Source: Ramlibacter tataouinensis
Lineage (GTDB): Bacteria; Pseudomonadota; Gammaproteobacteria; Burkholderiales; Burkholderiaceae_C
Direction: 5' to 3'
Length of the DNA: 64,000 bases
Assembly: GCF_001580455.1 (NCBI RefSeq)
Contig: NZ_CP010951.1
Coordinates: 4,241,001-4,305,000 of the forward strand
Shown here: positions 1 to 8,661 of the stretch, one piece after another
Layout: each line of letters opens with the position of its first letter
Position numbering within the stretch: the stretch's first letter is position 1
Notes under the pieces: generated by a model
Database searches by the model: none
What the model was told of the DNA's origin: nothing
What the model saw: the letters and a program-made list of their open reading frames with translations, nothing else
Position numbers and translations under genes: made by a program

Positions 1-1172
1 GCGAGACCATCGAAGGCGGCGACACCTACACGGCGTTTTCGCGCTCGGACCTGACCGGCTGGAGCATCGGCTTCGCCATCCCTGCCGAAGCCATCGTGGG
101 CGGACCGTGGCGGGCCGCCGCCATGTTCGCGGCGGGCCTGCTGGTCTCGGTGCTGTCGGCCCTGCTGATCGCCTATTGGCTGAGCCGGCGCATCGCGCTG
201 CCGATCGCGGAACTGGCGCGGGAGGCCCACCATCTGGGGACCGGCCAGGCCCAGCAAGGGGTCGATTCCGTGATCGAGGAGGTGACGACGCTGGCCCGTG
301 CACTCAAGGAAGCGGACATCGCCATCGACGAGCGCGATCGCGAGCTGATCCGGCGGGGGGATTCGCTCGCGCGCCAAGCCCAGGACCTGCGGCAGATCGA
401 TGCCAACAAGACACGCTTCCTGGCCCTCGTGTCGCACGAGCTGCGAAGTCCGCTCGGCCCGTTGCGGGCGGGACTTCACATCCTGGACAAGGTCAGCGAT
501 CCGCAGAGGCAGGAGGAGGTGCGCTGCATGATGAGCCGCCAGCTGGCGCTGCTGGAGCGCCTGGTGGGCGACCTGATCGACATCGAGCGCATCAGCCGGG
601 GCGAGCTGGAGTTGCGCCGGGAGCCGGTAGCGCTCGATGAGCTCGTGCAGAACAGCGTCGACACCGTCGGGTCGCAGTTCGAGGAGAAGCGGCAGTCACT
701 GTCCGTGCGGCCGGCGCCGTCCCGCCTGCTGGTCAATGGCGACACCGACCGGCTCAGGCAGGTGATGGTGAACCTCCTCACCAATGCCTGCCGCTACACC
801 CCCGAAGGGGGCCATGTCACGGTGACCGTGGCGCAGGCCGGCTTCGAAGCGATGGTGGCTGTCGCTGACGACGGCATCGGGCTGAGCGACGCCGATTGCA
901 GCCGCATCTTCGAGCTGTTCGTGCGGCTTGCACCCCAGGGCAGCGGTCCTGCCGGCAGCCTGGGCATCGGGCTGGCGGTGACGCGAGCGGTGGTGGAGAT
1001 GCACGATGGCCGGATCGAGGTGGCCAGCGCGGGATTGGGCCAGGGCACCACCTTCAAGGTGTTCCTGCCCCTGTGCAATTCGACGCAGGAGCCGCAGCGG
1101 CCCAAGATTGCAGCACCCAACGAGGGGGGATCGGGATCGGGATCGGGATCGGGAATGCACGCCCTCGGTTAG
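1..1172 (+). CDS. Sensor histidine kinase, 5' truncated by window edge
   Basis: The frame is open from the first bases, so the gene begins outside the window. The visible N-terminus (GWSIGFAIPAEAIVG) resembles the end of a periplasmic Cache-type sensor domain. A TM segment follows (about nt 120-195), then a HAMP-like linker, the HisKA box LALVSHELRSPL with the phospho-accepting His at nt 435-437, and a HATPase domain with N box (VNLLTNACRY), G1 (DDGIG) and G2 (GSLGIGLAV). There is no receiver domain. The C-terminus is a Gly-Ser tail encoded by a ggatcg-type hexamer repeat. It phosphorylates an unseen partner, so its signal cannot be named. It converges on the next gene with only a 12-base gap. 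Confidence 0.93.
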   Translation, partial: ETIEGGDTYTAFSRSDLTGWSIGFAIPAEAIVGGPWRAAAMFAAGLLVSVLSALLIAYWLSRRIALPIAELAREAHHLGTGQAQQGVDSVIEEVTTLARALKEADIAIDERDRELIRRGDSLARQAQDLRQIDANKTRFLALVSHELRSPLGPLRAGLHILDKVSDPQRQEEVRCMMSRQLALLERLVGDLIDIERISRGELELRREPVALDELVQNSVDTVGSQFEEKRQSLSVRPAPSRLLVNGDTDRLRQVMVNLLTNACRYTPEGGHVTVTVAQAGFEAMVAVADDGIGLSDADCSRIFELFVRLAPQGSGPAGSLGIGLAVTRAVVEMHDGRIEVASAGLGQGTTFKVFLPLCNSTQEPQRPKIAAPNEGGSGSGSGSGMHALG

Positions 1173-1184
1173 GGCCAGCGAGCC

Positions 1185-1832
1185 CTAGGCCGATTGCATC
1201 TGCCCCGACAGCAGCACGCGCCGGCCGCTGGCGCGCGGCACCTCGCGCAGCAGCGCGCGCGCGACGTCGGCGGCGGCAATCGAGCGGTAGTTGGCCGGGA
1301 TCAGGGGCCGCAGCCTCCGGCTGATGCGCAGGGCCAGGACCTCGCCGCCCCGCACCGGCTGGCCCAAGGCGCCGCGGTCGCCGGCCAGCATGGAGGGCCG
1401 GGCGATCACCAGCGATTCGAACCCGAGTTGGGCCAGGGCATCTTCCAGTTCGCCCTTCACGCGGCTGTAGAAGACCGAAGAGCGCGTCCCCGCGCCCATC
1501 GCACTGACTAGCCCGGCGCGGCGCGCGCCTGCGGCCAGCGCGGCCTTCGCGACCGCCAGGTTGGCGTCGTAGTCGACCGCGCGGAAGGCCTCCTGGCTGC
1601 CGGCGACCTTGATCGTCGTGCCCAAGGCCAGGTACACCTCGTCCGCCGGCGGCAGCGCCGGCAGCGACTTGAAGTCGACGGTGTGGTGGGTGAGCTTGGG
1701 ATGCGCGAGGTCCAGCGGCCGCCGCCCGAGGGTGTGCACGGCGCCGACCGCCGCGTCGGCCAGCAGGCCCTTGAGCAGCTCGCGGCCGACGAGACCGGTG
1801 GCGCCTGCGAGGAGGGCGGTGCGGGCCTGCAT
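1185..1832 (-). CDS. NAD(P)-binding Rossmann-fold protein (NmrA/HTATIP2-like)
   Basis: A protein of 215 residues. It opens with ALLAGATGLVGRELLKGL, a classical Rossmann dinucleotide-binding loop (TGxxGxxG), and contains YSRVKGELE, which fits the YxxxK motif of atypical short-chain dehydrogenases. This resembles the NmrA/HTATIP2-type oxidoreductase family. The ATG at 1832 was chosen because it lies one base past the garD stop (1834-1836), indicating translational coupling; longer in-frame starts would run into garD. It is the last gene of the leftward aldarate operon. Its substrate is unknown, and a sugar-acid oxidation role is only inferred from position. Confidence 0.8.
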   Translation of the reverse strand: MQARTALLAGATGLVGRELLKGLLADAAVGAVHTLGRRPLDLAHPKLTHHTVDFKSLPALPPADEVYLALGTTIKVAGSQEAFRAVDYDANLAVAKAALAAGARRAGLVSAMGAGTRSSVFYSRVKGELEDALAQLGFESLVIARPSMLAGDRGALGQPVRGGEVLALRISRRLRPLIPANYRSIAAADVARALLREVPRASGRRVLLSGQMQSA

Positions 1833-1833
1833 C

Positions 1834-3411
1834 TCAGGTGACGGGCGCGGGGTTGAACAGCACCAGCGCGTTGTGCAGCTTCCACTGCTCCGCCCAGGTC
1901 TTCTTGCGGCCGCTGGCGACATCGAGCATCAGGCGGAACAGCTCCCAGCCCACCTCTTCGATGGTCGCGTCGCCGTCGGCGATGCGGCCGGCGTTGACGT
2001 CCATCAAGTCGTGCCAGCGCCGCGCCAGGTCGCTGCGGGTTGCGACCTTGATCACCGGCGCTTCGGCCAGGCCGTAGGGCGTGCCGCGGCCGGTGGTGAA
2101 CACATGCAGGTTCATGCCCGCCGCCAGTTGCAGCGTGCCGCAGATGAAGTCGCTGGCCGGCGTCGCCGCGTAGACCAGGCCTTTCTGCCTGAGCTTGTCG
2201 CCGGGCGCCAGCACGCCGGCGATGGGAGCCGAGCCGGACTTCACGATCGAGCCCATCGCCTTTTCGACGATGTTGGCCAGGCCGCCCTTCTTGTTGCCGG
2301 GCGTGGTGTTGGCGCTACGGTCGACGCTGCCGCGCTGCAGGTAGGCGTCGTACCACGCCATCTCGCGCACGATGGCCTGCGCCACTTCCGGCGTGGTGGC
2401 GCGCGCCGTGAGCTGCGCCACGCCGTCGCGCACCTCGGTGGTCTCGGAGAACATCACCGTGGCGCCGGCGCGCACCAGCAGGTCGGTGCAAAAGCCCACC
2501 GCCGGATTGGCCGTGACGCCCGAGAAGGCGTCGCTGCCGCCGCATTGCACGCCCACCACCAGTTCGCTGGCGGGCACGGTTTCGCGCCGGCGTGCATTGA
2601 GCCGCTCCAGGTGCTCCTCGGCCTGCCGCACGATGGAGTCGACCATGGACATGAAGCCGACATGGTCCTCGTCCTGCAGGCACACCACGTCGAGCGCGGT
2701 GTCGGCGTTCTCGCCGACGTCGGCCACGTTGCGCTCGTCGACCAGCGGGATGGTGCCGGGCGGCAACAGGCGCTCGGGCTGCAGCTTCTCGCAGCCCAGG
2801 CTCACCACCATCACCTCACCGCCGAAGTTGGGGTTGAGGCTGATGTTGCGCAGGGTCCTGATCGGGATCACCGCGTCCGGCGCGTCGATCGCCACGCCGC
2901 AGCCATAGGAGTGCTCCAGCGCCACCACGCCGTCGACGTTGGGGTACTTGGGCAGCAGCTGCTGCCGGATGCGCTCCACCGCGAAGCGGGTGACGCCGGC
3001 CACGCACTGCACCGTTTGCGTGATGGCCAGGATGTTGCGCGTCCCAACCGAGCCGTCCGGATTGCGGTAGCCCTCGAAGGTGTAGCCCTCCAGCGCCTCG
3101 AACGGGGCGCGGCCGCGGGTGGCCATCGGCAGGTCCTCGAGCGAGCGCGCTTCGGGCATGCGCAGCAGGCGCTCATGTACCCAGCTGCCGGCGGGGATGT
3201 CGCGCTGCGCATAGCCGATCGCCACGTCGTAGCGGCGCACCGCGCTGCCCTCCGCAATGTCCACCAGCGCCACCTTGTGGCCCTGCGGGACGTGGTCGCG
3301 CAGGCTCACGCCGCCGGCCAGCACGGCACCGGCGGGCAGGCCGCCCGTGTTGGCCACGATGGCCACGTTGTCGGCCTCGTGCATGCGGATGGTCAGCGGC
3401 TTGTCGCTCAT
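1834..3411 (-). CDS. garD: Galactarate dehydratase
   Basis: A protein of 525 residues, the size of E. coli GarD and closely similar to it from memory along its whole length. It has the N-terminal SAF-like domain (HKVALVDIAEGSAVRRY) and the UxaA/GarD core motifs GYRNPDGSVGTRN, LEHSYGCGVAI, NPNFGGEVMVVSLGCEK and QCGGSDAFSGVTANPAVG, and ends in the characteristic FNPAPVT. The enzyme is cytoplasmic and iron-dependent. It dehydrates meso-galactarate to 5-dehydro-4-deoxy-D-glucarate, the substrate of GarL encoded upstream in the same operon. Having both garD and gudD means both epimeric aldarates can be used, which fits oxidation of galacturonate and glucuronate by the uronate dehydrogenase encoded nearby. 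Confidence 0.96.
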   Translation of the reverse strand: MSDKPLTIRMHEADNVAIVANTGGLPAGAVLAGGVSLRDHVPQGHKVALVDIAEGSAVRRYDVAIGYAQRDIPAGSWVHERLLRMPEARSLEDLPMATRGRAPFEALEGYTFEGYRNPDGSVGTRNILAITQTVQCVAGVTRFAVERIRQQLLPKYPNVDGVVALEHSYGCGVAIDAPDAVIPIRTLRNISLNPNFGGEVMVVSLGCEKLQPERLLPPGTIPLVDERNVADVGENADTALDVVCLQDEDHVGFMSMVDSIVRQAEEHLERLNARRRETVPASELVVGVQCGGSDAFSGVTANPAVGFCTDLLVRAGATVMFSETTEVRDGVAQLTARATTPEVAQAIVREMAWYDAYLQRGSVDRSANTTPGNKKGGLANIVEKAMGSIVKSGSAPIAGVLAPGDKLRQKGLVYAATPASDFICGTLQLAAGMNLHVFTTGRGTPYGLAEAPVIKVATRSDLARRWHDLMDVNAGRIADGDATIEEVGWELFRLMLDVASGRKKTWAEQWKLHNALVLFNPAPVT

Positions 3412-3423
3412 GCGGTTGGCGGT

Positions 3424-4395
3424 TCAGGCCGGCGCCGCGCTGGGCAGCGGCTGGCCGGCGAAGTAGGCGGTGAGGTTGTCCAGCACGCGCTGCGCCATGG
3501 CCTCGCGCGTCTGCGCCGTCGCGCTGGCGATGTGCGGCACCATCACCACGTTCTCCAGGGTGAAAAGCTCGCGCGGGACGTGCGGTTCGCTCTCGAACAC
3601 GTCCAGGCCGGCGCCGGCAATGCGCTTGTCCTGCAGGGCACGCACCAGCGCCTCCTCGTCGACCACGCTGCCGCGCGCCACGTTCACCAGGAAGCCTTGC
3701 GGCCCGAGCGCGTCCAGCACGCTGTCATCGACCAGGTGGCGCGTTTCCGGGCCGCCGGCCGTGATCACCACCAGGAAATCGGCCCAGCGCGCCAGCTCCA
3801 GCAGTTGCGGCTCGTGCTTCCACGGGGCGCCCTCCACCGGTCGCCGGCTGTGGTAGCGCACGTCCATGTCGAAGCCGCCGGCGCGTTTCGCGATGGTGCG
3901 TCCGATGCGGCCCAGGCCCAGGATGCCCAGCCTGGCGCCGCTCACTTGACGTCCCAAAGGGAAAGGCGCGCTGGCCGGCGTGGCGGTCGAGGCCGCCCAT
4001 CGGCCGGCGCGGACGTAGCGATCGGCCTCGGGCACGCGGCGGGCGACTGCCAGCATCAGGCCGAAGGCGAGGTCGGCCACGCAGTCGTTCAGCACGTCGG
4101 GCGTGTAGCCGACCGGGATGCCGCGCGCCGTGGCGGCGGCGACATCCAGTTTGTCGAGTCCCACGCCGAAGCTGGAGATCACGCGCAGCTTCGGCAAGGC
4201 ATCGAGCAGGGCGGCGTCGAAGCCGTGCGCGGCGGAGGTCACCAGGCATTCGATCTGGGCGCCGCGCGCGGCCAGGAAGGCCTCGCGATCGGCGCCGGCC
4301 GGCGGCAGCCGGTGCAGTTCATAGGTGTCGGCCAGCCGGCGCTCGAGCGCCGGGGCCAGGGGAAGCGCTTGGAGAAGGGCGGGGCGGTGGCTCAT
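3424..4395 (-). CDS. D-2-hydroxyacid dehydrogenase (glyoxylate/hydroxypyruvate reductase type)
   Basis: A protein of 323 residues of the D-isomer-specific 2-hydroxyacid dehydrogenase family. It has the nucleotide-binding loop GILGLGRIG (about residues 157-165) and the catalytic Arg in NVARGS (R241), Glu in FESEP (E268/E270) and His in VPHIASAT (H288). It is cytoplasmic and uses NAD(P)H. Between garD and a Bug gene, it probably reduces glyoxylate, hydroxypyruvate or tartronate semialdehyde derivatives arising from aldarate breakdown, overlapping with GarR. The exact substrate cannot be read from the sequence. Confidence 0.88.
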   Translation of the reverse strand: MSHRPALLQALPLAPALERRLADTYELHRLPPAGADREAFLAARGAQIECLVTSAAHGFDAALLDALPKLRVISSFGVGLDKLDVAAATARGIPVGYTPDVLNDCVADLAFGLMLAVARRVPEADRYVRAGRWAASTATPASAPFPLGRQVSGARLGILGLGRIGRTIAKRAGGFDMDVRYHSRRPVEGAPWKHEPQLLELARWADFLVVITAGGPETRHLVDDSVLDALGPQGFLVNVARGSVVDEEALVRALQDKRIAGAGLDVFESEPHVPRELFTLENVVMVPHIASATAQTREAMAQRVLDNLTAYFAGQPLPSAAPA

Positions 4396-4471
4396 CTTTA
4401 CAGCTTCTTAGGTGGCGCGTGTCGTTGGCGGCCCATTGTGAATCAAGCGCGGCCGATCAGGCCGCCCCGGT

Positions 4472-5443
4472 TCAGTCCGCCTTGATGTTGGCCTGCGCCA
4501 CCACGGCGGCCCAGCGCTTGCGCTCCTCGTTGAAGAACTTGTCCTGCTCCGCCGGCGTCATGGTCACGACTTCGGCGCCTTGGCCGGCCAGGCGCGCGCG
4601 CACCTCGGGGTCGCGGATCGCCTTCACCAGTGCGGCGTTGAGCTTGCTGATGACCGCCTCCGGCGTGCCCTTGGGCACCAGCACACCCTGCCAGGTGCCG
4701 GACTCGAAGCCGGGGATGCCCTGTTCGGCGATGGTGGGCACCTCGCCGATCAGCGGCATGCGGGTCTTCTTCGACACGCCCAGCAGCTTGAGCTTGCCGC
4801 TCTGCACGTGCGGGTAGGTGGCCAGCATGCCGTTCATCAGCACCTGGGTCTGGCCGCCCACCGTGTCCTGGATGGCCTGGATGCCGCCCTTGTAGGGCAC
4901 GTACGTCCAGCGCGCGCCGCTGGCGCGTTCCACCGCCACGCCCGCCAGGTGCGGCGCGCTGCCGGTGGCGGTGACGGCGAAGTTCAGGTCCTTCTGCTTC
5001 GACAGCGCCACCAGCTCCTTGAGGTTGTTCGCCGGCACCGAGGGGTGCACCACCAGCAGGTGCGGCGAATAGGCCAGCATGGTCACGCCGCGCAGGTCGG
5101 TCGAAGGCTCGAAGGGCAGCTTGCTGTAGACCGAGGCCGTGATTGCCAGCGCGCCGACGTCGCACAGCAGCACGGTGTGGCCGTCCGGCGGCGCCTTGGC
5201 GACGAAGTCCGAGCCCAGGTTGCCGTTGGCCCCGGCCTTGTTCTCGACCACCACCGGCTGCTTCAGCGCCTCGGCCAGCAGGTTCTGGATGGAGCGCGCG
5301 ATGATGTCCGAGGAGCCGCCCGGCGGGTAGGGCACGACGATGCGGATCGGCCGGGTGGGCCAGTCGGACTTCTGGGCGAGCACGGCGGGCGCCGCGAGGG
5401 CAGCGGCGGTGACGGTGAGCGCGTGGCGGCGGGTGATCTTCAT
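4472..5443 (-). CDS. Bug-family (TctC-type) periplasmic solute-binding protein
   Basis: A protein of 323 residues with an N-terminal export signal (MKITRRHALTVTAAALAAPAVLAQ) whose Arg pair gives a Tat-like look. The mature protein starts with the typical Bug sequence WPTRPIRIVVPYPPGGSSDIIAR and carries the second ligand-loop signature around APPDGHTVLL. Bug proteins bind carboxylated solutes such as dicarboxylates or sugar acids for tripartite TctABC uptake. No TctA or TctB gene is in the window, so this is an orphan receptor, which is common in Burkholderiales. An aldarate or related acid is the likely ligand given the garD/garR neighbours. Confidence 0.92.
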   Translation of the reverse strand: MKITRRHALTVTAAALAAPAVLAQKSDWPTRPIRIVVPYPPGGSSDIIARSIQNLLAEALKQPVVVENKAGANGNLGSDFVAKAPPDGHTVLLCDVGALAITASVYSKLPFEPSTDLRGVTMLAYSPHLLVVHPSVPANNLKELVALSKQKDLNFAVTATGSAPHLAGVAVERASGARWTYVPYKGGIQAIQDTVGGQTQVLMNGMLATYPHVQSGKLKLLGVSKKTRMPLIGEVPTIAEQGIPGFESGTWQGVLVPKGTPEAVISKLNAALVKAIRDPEVRARLAGQGAEVVTMTPAEQDKFFNEERKRWAAVVAQANIKAD

Positions 5444-5477
5444 GGGCTCTCCTGCGGGGTGGATCGTGAACAGGAAT

Positions 5478-6371
5478 TCAATCCGGGGCCACGGGGTGCG
5501 CGGCCATCAGTTCCAGCGCGCGCACCAGGGCCGAGTGATCGAGTCCGGCCATGCCGTTGGCGGCGCAGGCCTGCATCAGCTGGGCGGCGCCGGCGGTCTG
5601 CGGCAGCGACACGCCCAGCTCGCGCGCGCCCTGCAGGGCCAGTCCCAGGTCCTTCTGGTGCAGGCCGATGCGAAAGCCCGGTGCGAAGGTGCGCTTCACC
5701 ATGCGCTCGCCGTGCACTTCCAGCACGCGGCTGGCGGCGAAGCCGCCCATCAGCGCCTGGCGTACTTTGGCCGGGTCGGCGCCGGCCTTGCTGGCGAACA
5801 GCAGGGCCTCGCCGACGGCGGCGATGTTTAGCGCCACGATGATCTGGTTGGCCACCTTGGTGGTCTGGCCGTCGCCGTTCCCGCCCACCAGGGTGATGTT
5901 CTTGCCCATCTTTTCCAGCAGCGGCTTGACGCGTTCGAACACCGCGGGGTCGCCGCCGCACATGATGGTGAGCGAGGCCGCCTTGGCGCCGACCTCGCCG
6001 CCGGACACCGGCGCATCGAGGTAGTCGGCGCCCAGGGCGTTGATCTTCTGCGCGAAGGCCTTGGTGGCCATCGGAGAGATCGAGCTCATGTCGATCACGA
6101 CCTTGCGCGGGCCGCCGGGCTGCAGGCCCGAGGCCACGCCGTTCTCGCCGAACAGCACGGCCTCGACATCCGGTGTGTCGGGCAGCATGGTGATGAGCAC
6201 CTCGGACTGGCGGGCGACCTCGGCCGCATTGGCGCACTTCACCGCCTGGGTCTCGGCGATGACGCCCGACACCTGGCTGCGCGTGTGGACGAAAAGCTGG
6301 TGGCCGGCGTCGGCCAGGTGGCGGGCCATGGGCGCGCCCATGATGCCCAGCCCGATGAATCCGATGTTCAT
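5478..6371 (-). CDS. garR: 2-hydroxy-3-oxopropionate (tartronate semialdehyde) reductase
   Basis: A protein of 297 residues of the beta-hydroxyacid dehydrogenase family. It has the Rossmann loop GFIGLGIMGAPMA (residues 4-16), the substrate-binding motif DAPVSGGEVGA (S123) and the catalytic Lys in TTKVANQ (K172). It reduces tartronate semialdehyde from the GarL reaction to D-glycerate. It lies 29 bases downstream of garL, matching the order of reactions. Length and motifs fit GarR/GlxR; a 3-hydroxyisobutyrate dehydrogenase assignment is possible but less likely in this operon. Confidence 0.93.
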   Translation of the reverse strand: MNIGFIGLGIMGAPMARHLADAGHQLFVHTRSQVSGVIAETQAVKCANAAEVARQSEVLITMLPDTPDVEAVLFGENGVASGLQPGGPRKVVIDMSSISPMATKAFAQKINALGADYLDAPVSGGEVGAKAASLTIMCGGDPAVFERVKPLLEKMGKNITLVGGNGDGQTTKVANQIIVALNIAAVGEALLFASKAGADPAKVRQALMGGFAASRVLEVHGERMVKRTFAPGFRIGLHQKDLGLALQGARELGVSLPQTAGAAQLMQACAANGMAGLDHSALVRALELMAAHPVAPD

Positions 6372-6400
6372 GAGGTGTCCTTTACTGCTGCGCTCTGAAT

Positions 6401-7189
6401 TCAGTAGGAGTCCGCCGCTGCGGCCGGCCGGGCGGCGCGCATGGCCGAGATGACCTGTTGGGCACCGGCAGCCATCAGGCGCGCGTCGGAGCTGATGGTG
6501 ACGAACTGGAATCCCTTGGCGATGCGCGCCAGCGCCGCCGGCGGCGCGCCGTTGTGGACGCCGGCGACCACGCCGTGCGCGCGGGCGCGGTCCAGGATGT
6601 GGTCGATCGCCTGCGCCACCTTGGGGTCGACGTCATCGAACGCGGGCTTGCAGCCCAGGGCCAGCGACAGGTCGGAAGGGCCGATGTAGATCGCGTCCAG
6701 GCCCTCGACCGACAGGATGGCGTCGAGGTTGTCGAGCGCCGCCGCCGTTTCGATCATGGCGAACCGGACGATGGTGTCGTTGGCATGCTCCGGATAGTCG
6801 GCGCCGCCGTACAGCAGCGCGCGCACCGGACCGAAGCTGCGCGTGCCGCGCGGCGCGTAGTGCGTCCAGGCGACCAGCTTCTGCGCGTCTTCCCGGGTGT
6901 TCACCATGGGGCAGATCACGCCGTAGGCGCCGGCGTCCAGCACCTTCATCAGGATGCCCGGTTCCAGCCACGGCACCCGCACCACCGGCACCGTCGCCGT
7001 GGTGGAGATGGCCTGCAGCATCGGGACCAGGGATGTGTAGTCCACGACGCCGTGCTGCAGGTCGATGGTGAGCGAATCCCAGCCCTGATGGGCCATGGTC
7101 TCGGCGGAAAAACTGTTGGGAATCGCGAGCCATCCGTTGACGGCGGCGCCTCCTGATTTCCAGATCTGACGCAGGCGGTTTTCCCTCAT
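6401..7189 (-). CDS. garL: HpcH/HpaI-family aldolase, probable 5-keto-4-deoxy-D-glucarate aldolase
   Basis: A protein of 262 residues. Family catalytic and metal-site residues are visible: His in IDLQHG (H46), Arg in VRVPW (R71), metal ligands in MIET (E147) and GPSDLS (D173). The ATG at 7189 was chosen because it gives the family N-terminus (MRENRLRQIW); the open frame upstream runs into the palindromic repeat. The family cleaves 2-keto-3-deoxy-aldarates into pyruvate and an aldehyde. Flanked by gudD and garR, it should split 5-keto-4-deoxyglucarate into pyruvate and tartronate semialdehyde. A KDR/HHED aldolase assignment cannot be excluded from sequence alone. Confidence 0.9.
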   Translation of the reverse strand: MRENRLRQIWKSGGAAVNGWLAIPNSFSAETMAHQGWDSLTIDLQHGVVDYTSLVPMLQAISTTATVPVVRVPWLEPGILMKVLDAGAYGVICPMVNTREDAQKLVAWTHYAPRGTRSFGPVRALLYGGADYPEHANDTIVRFAMIETAAALDNLDAILSVEGLDAIYIGPSDLSLALGCKPAFDDVDPKVAQAIDHILDRARAHGVVAGVHNGAPPAALARIAKGFQFVTISSDARLMAAGAQQVISAMRAARPAAAADSY

Positions 7190-7234
7190 GGTGGTTCCTT
7201 GGAAATGAATCGAACTAAAAAAGAGTCTGCCTCG

Positions 7235-7325
7235 CTCCCTCCCCTTCCCCGGGAGGGCAGGGGTGGGGCGCTGTCGGCCATCATCGAGCGCCCCCACCCC
7301 GACCCTCCCCCGGTGGGGGAGGGAG
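7235..7325. repeat. Large imperfect palindromic intergenic repeat, copy 1
   Basis: About 90 bases of pyrimidine-rich then purine-rich sequence forming an imperfect inverted repeat (CTCCCTCCCC on the left, GGGGGAGGGAG on the right, with nested GGGTGGGGCGC / GCGCCCCCACCCC). It lies between gudD and garL, ending five bases from the gudD stop. Related copies lie at 24278-24366 and 28086-28168. In RNA it would fold into a strong hairpin in the intercistronic region. Confidence 0.85.
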
Positions 7326-7330
7326 TTGAA

Positions 7331-8659
7331 CTAACTGACCAGACACGGCCGCTTCGGATCGAACTTCCACCCCGGCACCAGGAACTGCATCGCCACCGCA
7401 TCGTCGCGCGCGCCCAGGCCGTGCTGCTGATAGAGCGCGTTCGCCTTGGCCAGCTCGGCTTCGTCGATGTCGATGCCCAGTCCCGGCTTCTTCGGCACCT
7501 GCACATGGCCGCCTTCGATCCGGAGCGGCTCCTTCGTCAGGCGCTGGCCGTCCTGCCAGATCCAGTGGGTGTCGATCGCCGTTACCTTGCCCGGCGCCGC
7601 GGCGCCGACGTGGGTGAACATGGCCAGCGAGATGTCGAAGTGGTTGTTGGAGTGCGAGCCCCAGGTCAGGCCCCAGTCGCGGCAGGTCTGCGCCACGCGC
7701 ACCGAGCCGGCCAGGGTCCAGAAGTGCGGGTCGGCCAGCGGGATGTCTACCGCCTGCAGCGCCAGCGCATGCGCCATCTGGCGCCAGTCGGTGGCCACCA
7801 TGTTGGTGGCCGTCGGCAGCCCGGTGGCGCGGCGGAACTCCGCCATCACTTCGCGGCCGGAGAAGCCTTCTTCGGCGCCGCAGGGGTCTTCGGCGTACGC
7901 GAGCACGCCGTGCATGTCGCGCATCAGCCGGATCGCGTCTTTCAGCAGCCAGCCGCCGTTCGGGTCCAGCGTCACGCGTGCCTGCGGGAAGCGCTCGTGC
8001 AGCGCGCGCACCGCTTCCACTTCCTGCTCGCCGCGCAGCACGCCGCCCTTGAGCTTGAAGTCCTGGAAACCGTAGCGCTTCTGCGCCGCTTCGGCCAGGC
8101 GCACCACGGCCTCGGGCGTCAGCGCCGCTTCGTGGCGCAGGCGGAACCAGTCGTCCTGCGCATCGGGTTCGCTGGCGTAGGGCAGCGTGGTCTTCTTGCG
8201 GTCGCCGACGAAGAACAGGTAGCCCAGCATCTGGACCGCTTCGCGCTGCTGGCCCTCGCCGAGCAGGGCGGCGACCGGCACGCCCAGGTGCTGCCCCTGC
8301 AGGTCCAGCAGGGCGGATTCCACCGCGGTGACGGCATGGATGGTGGTGCGCAGGTCGAAGGTCTGCAGGCCGCGGCCACCGGCGTCGCGGTCGGCGAACT
8401 GCCCGCGCATCGAATTCAGGATGGCCTGCAGGTTGCCGAGCGGCTGGCCTTCGACCAGCGCGCGCGCGTCTTCGAGTGTCTGCCTGATCTTCTCGCCGCC
8501 GGGCACCTCGCCCAGGCCGGTGTGGCCGGCGCTGTCGGTGACGATGACGATGTTGCGGGTGAAGAAGGGGGCGTGCGCGCCCGACAGATTCAGCAGCATG
8601 TCGTCCCGGCCGGCGACCGGGACCACCCGCATGTTCTTGATGACGGGCGTGGATGTCAT
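7331..8659 (-). CDS. gudD: Glucarate dehydratase
   Basis: A protein of 442 residues of the enolase superfamily, closely similar from memory to E. coli GudD over its full length. Landmarks are GAHAPFFTRNIVIV near the N-terminus, the base Lys pair in FKLKGG (K202/K204), metal ligands D232 (LDPNGG), E257 (YAEDPCGAE) and N286 (TATNM), and the catalytic His in WGSHSNNH (H336). It dehydrates D-glucarate (and L-idarate) to 5-keto-4-deoxy-D-glucarate. Its start lies two bases beyond the stop of the upstream Bug gene, so the two are probably co-translated. The product is the GarL substrate. Confidence 0.97.
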   Translation of the reverse strand: MTSTPVIKNMRVVPVAGRDDMLLNLSGAHAPFFTRNIVIVTDSAGHTGLGEVPGGEKIRQTLEDARALVEGQPLGNLQAILNSMRGQFADRDAGGRGLQTFDLRTTIHAVTAVESALLDLQGQHLGVPVAALLGEGQQREAVQMLGYLFFVGDRKKTTLPYASEPDAQDDWFRLRHEAALTPEAVVRLAEAAQKRYGFQDFKLKGGVLRGEQEVEAVRALHERFPQARVTLDPNGGWLLKDAIRLMRDMHGVLAYAEDPCGAEEGFSGREVMAEFRRATGLPTATNMVATDWRQMAHALALQAVDIPLADPHFWTLAGSVRVAQTCRDWGLTWGSHSNNHFDISLAMFTHVGAAAPGKVTAIDTHWIWQDGQRLTKEPLRIEGGHVQVPKKPGLGIDIDEAELAKANALYQQHGLGARDDAVAMQFLVPGWKFDPKRPCLVS

Positions 8660-8661
8660 GC

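Noticed and set aside
1609..4485. Very long open frame antisense to garD and the hydroxyacid dehydrogenase
   Set aside because: It is a shadow of strong coding sequence on the other strand in high-GC DNA; its translation is low-complexity (His/Arg/Ala rich) and matches no family.
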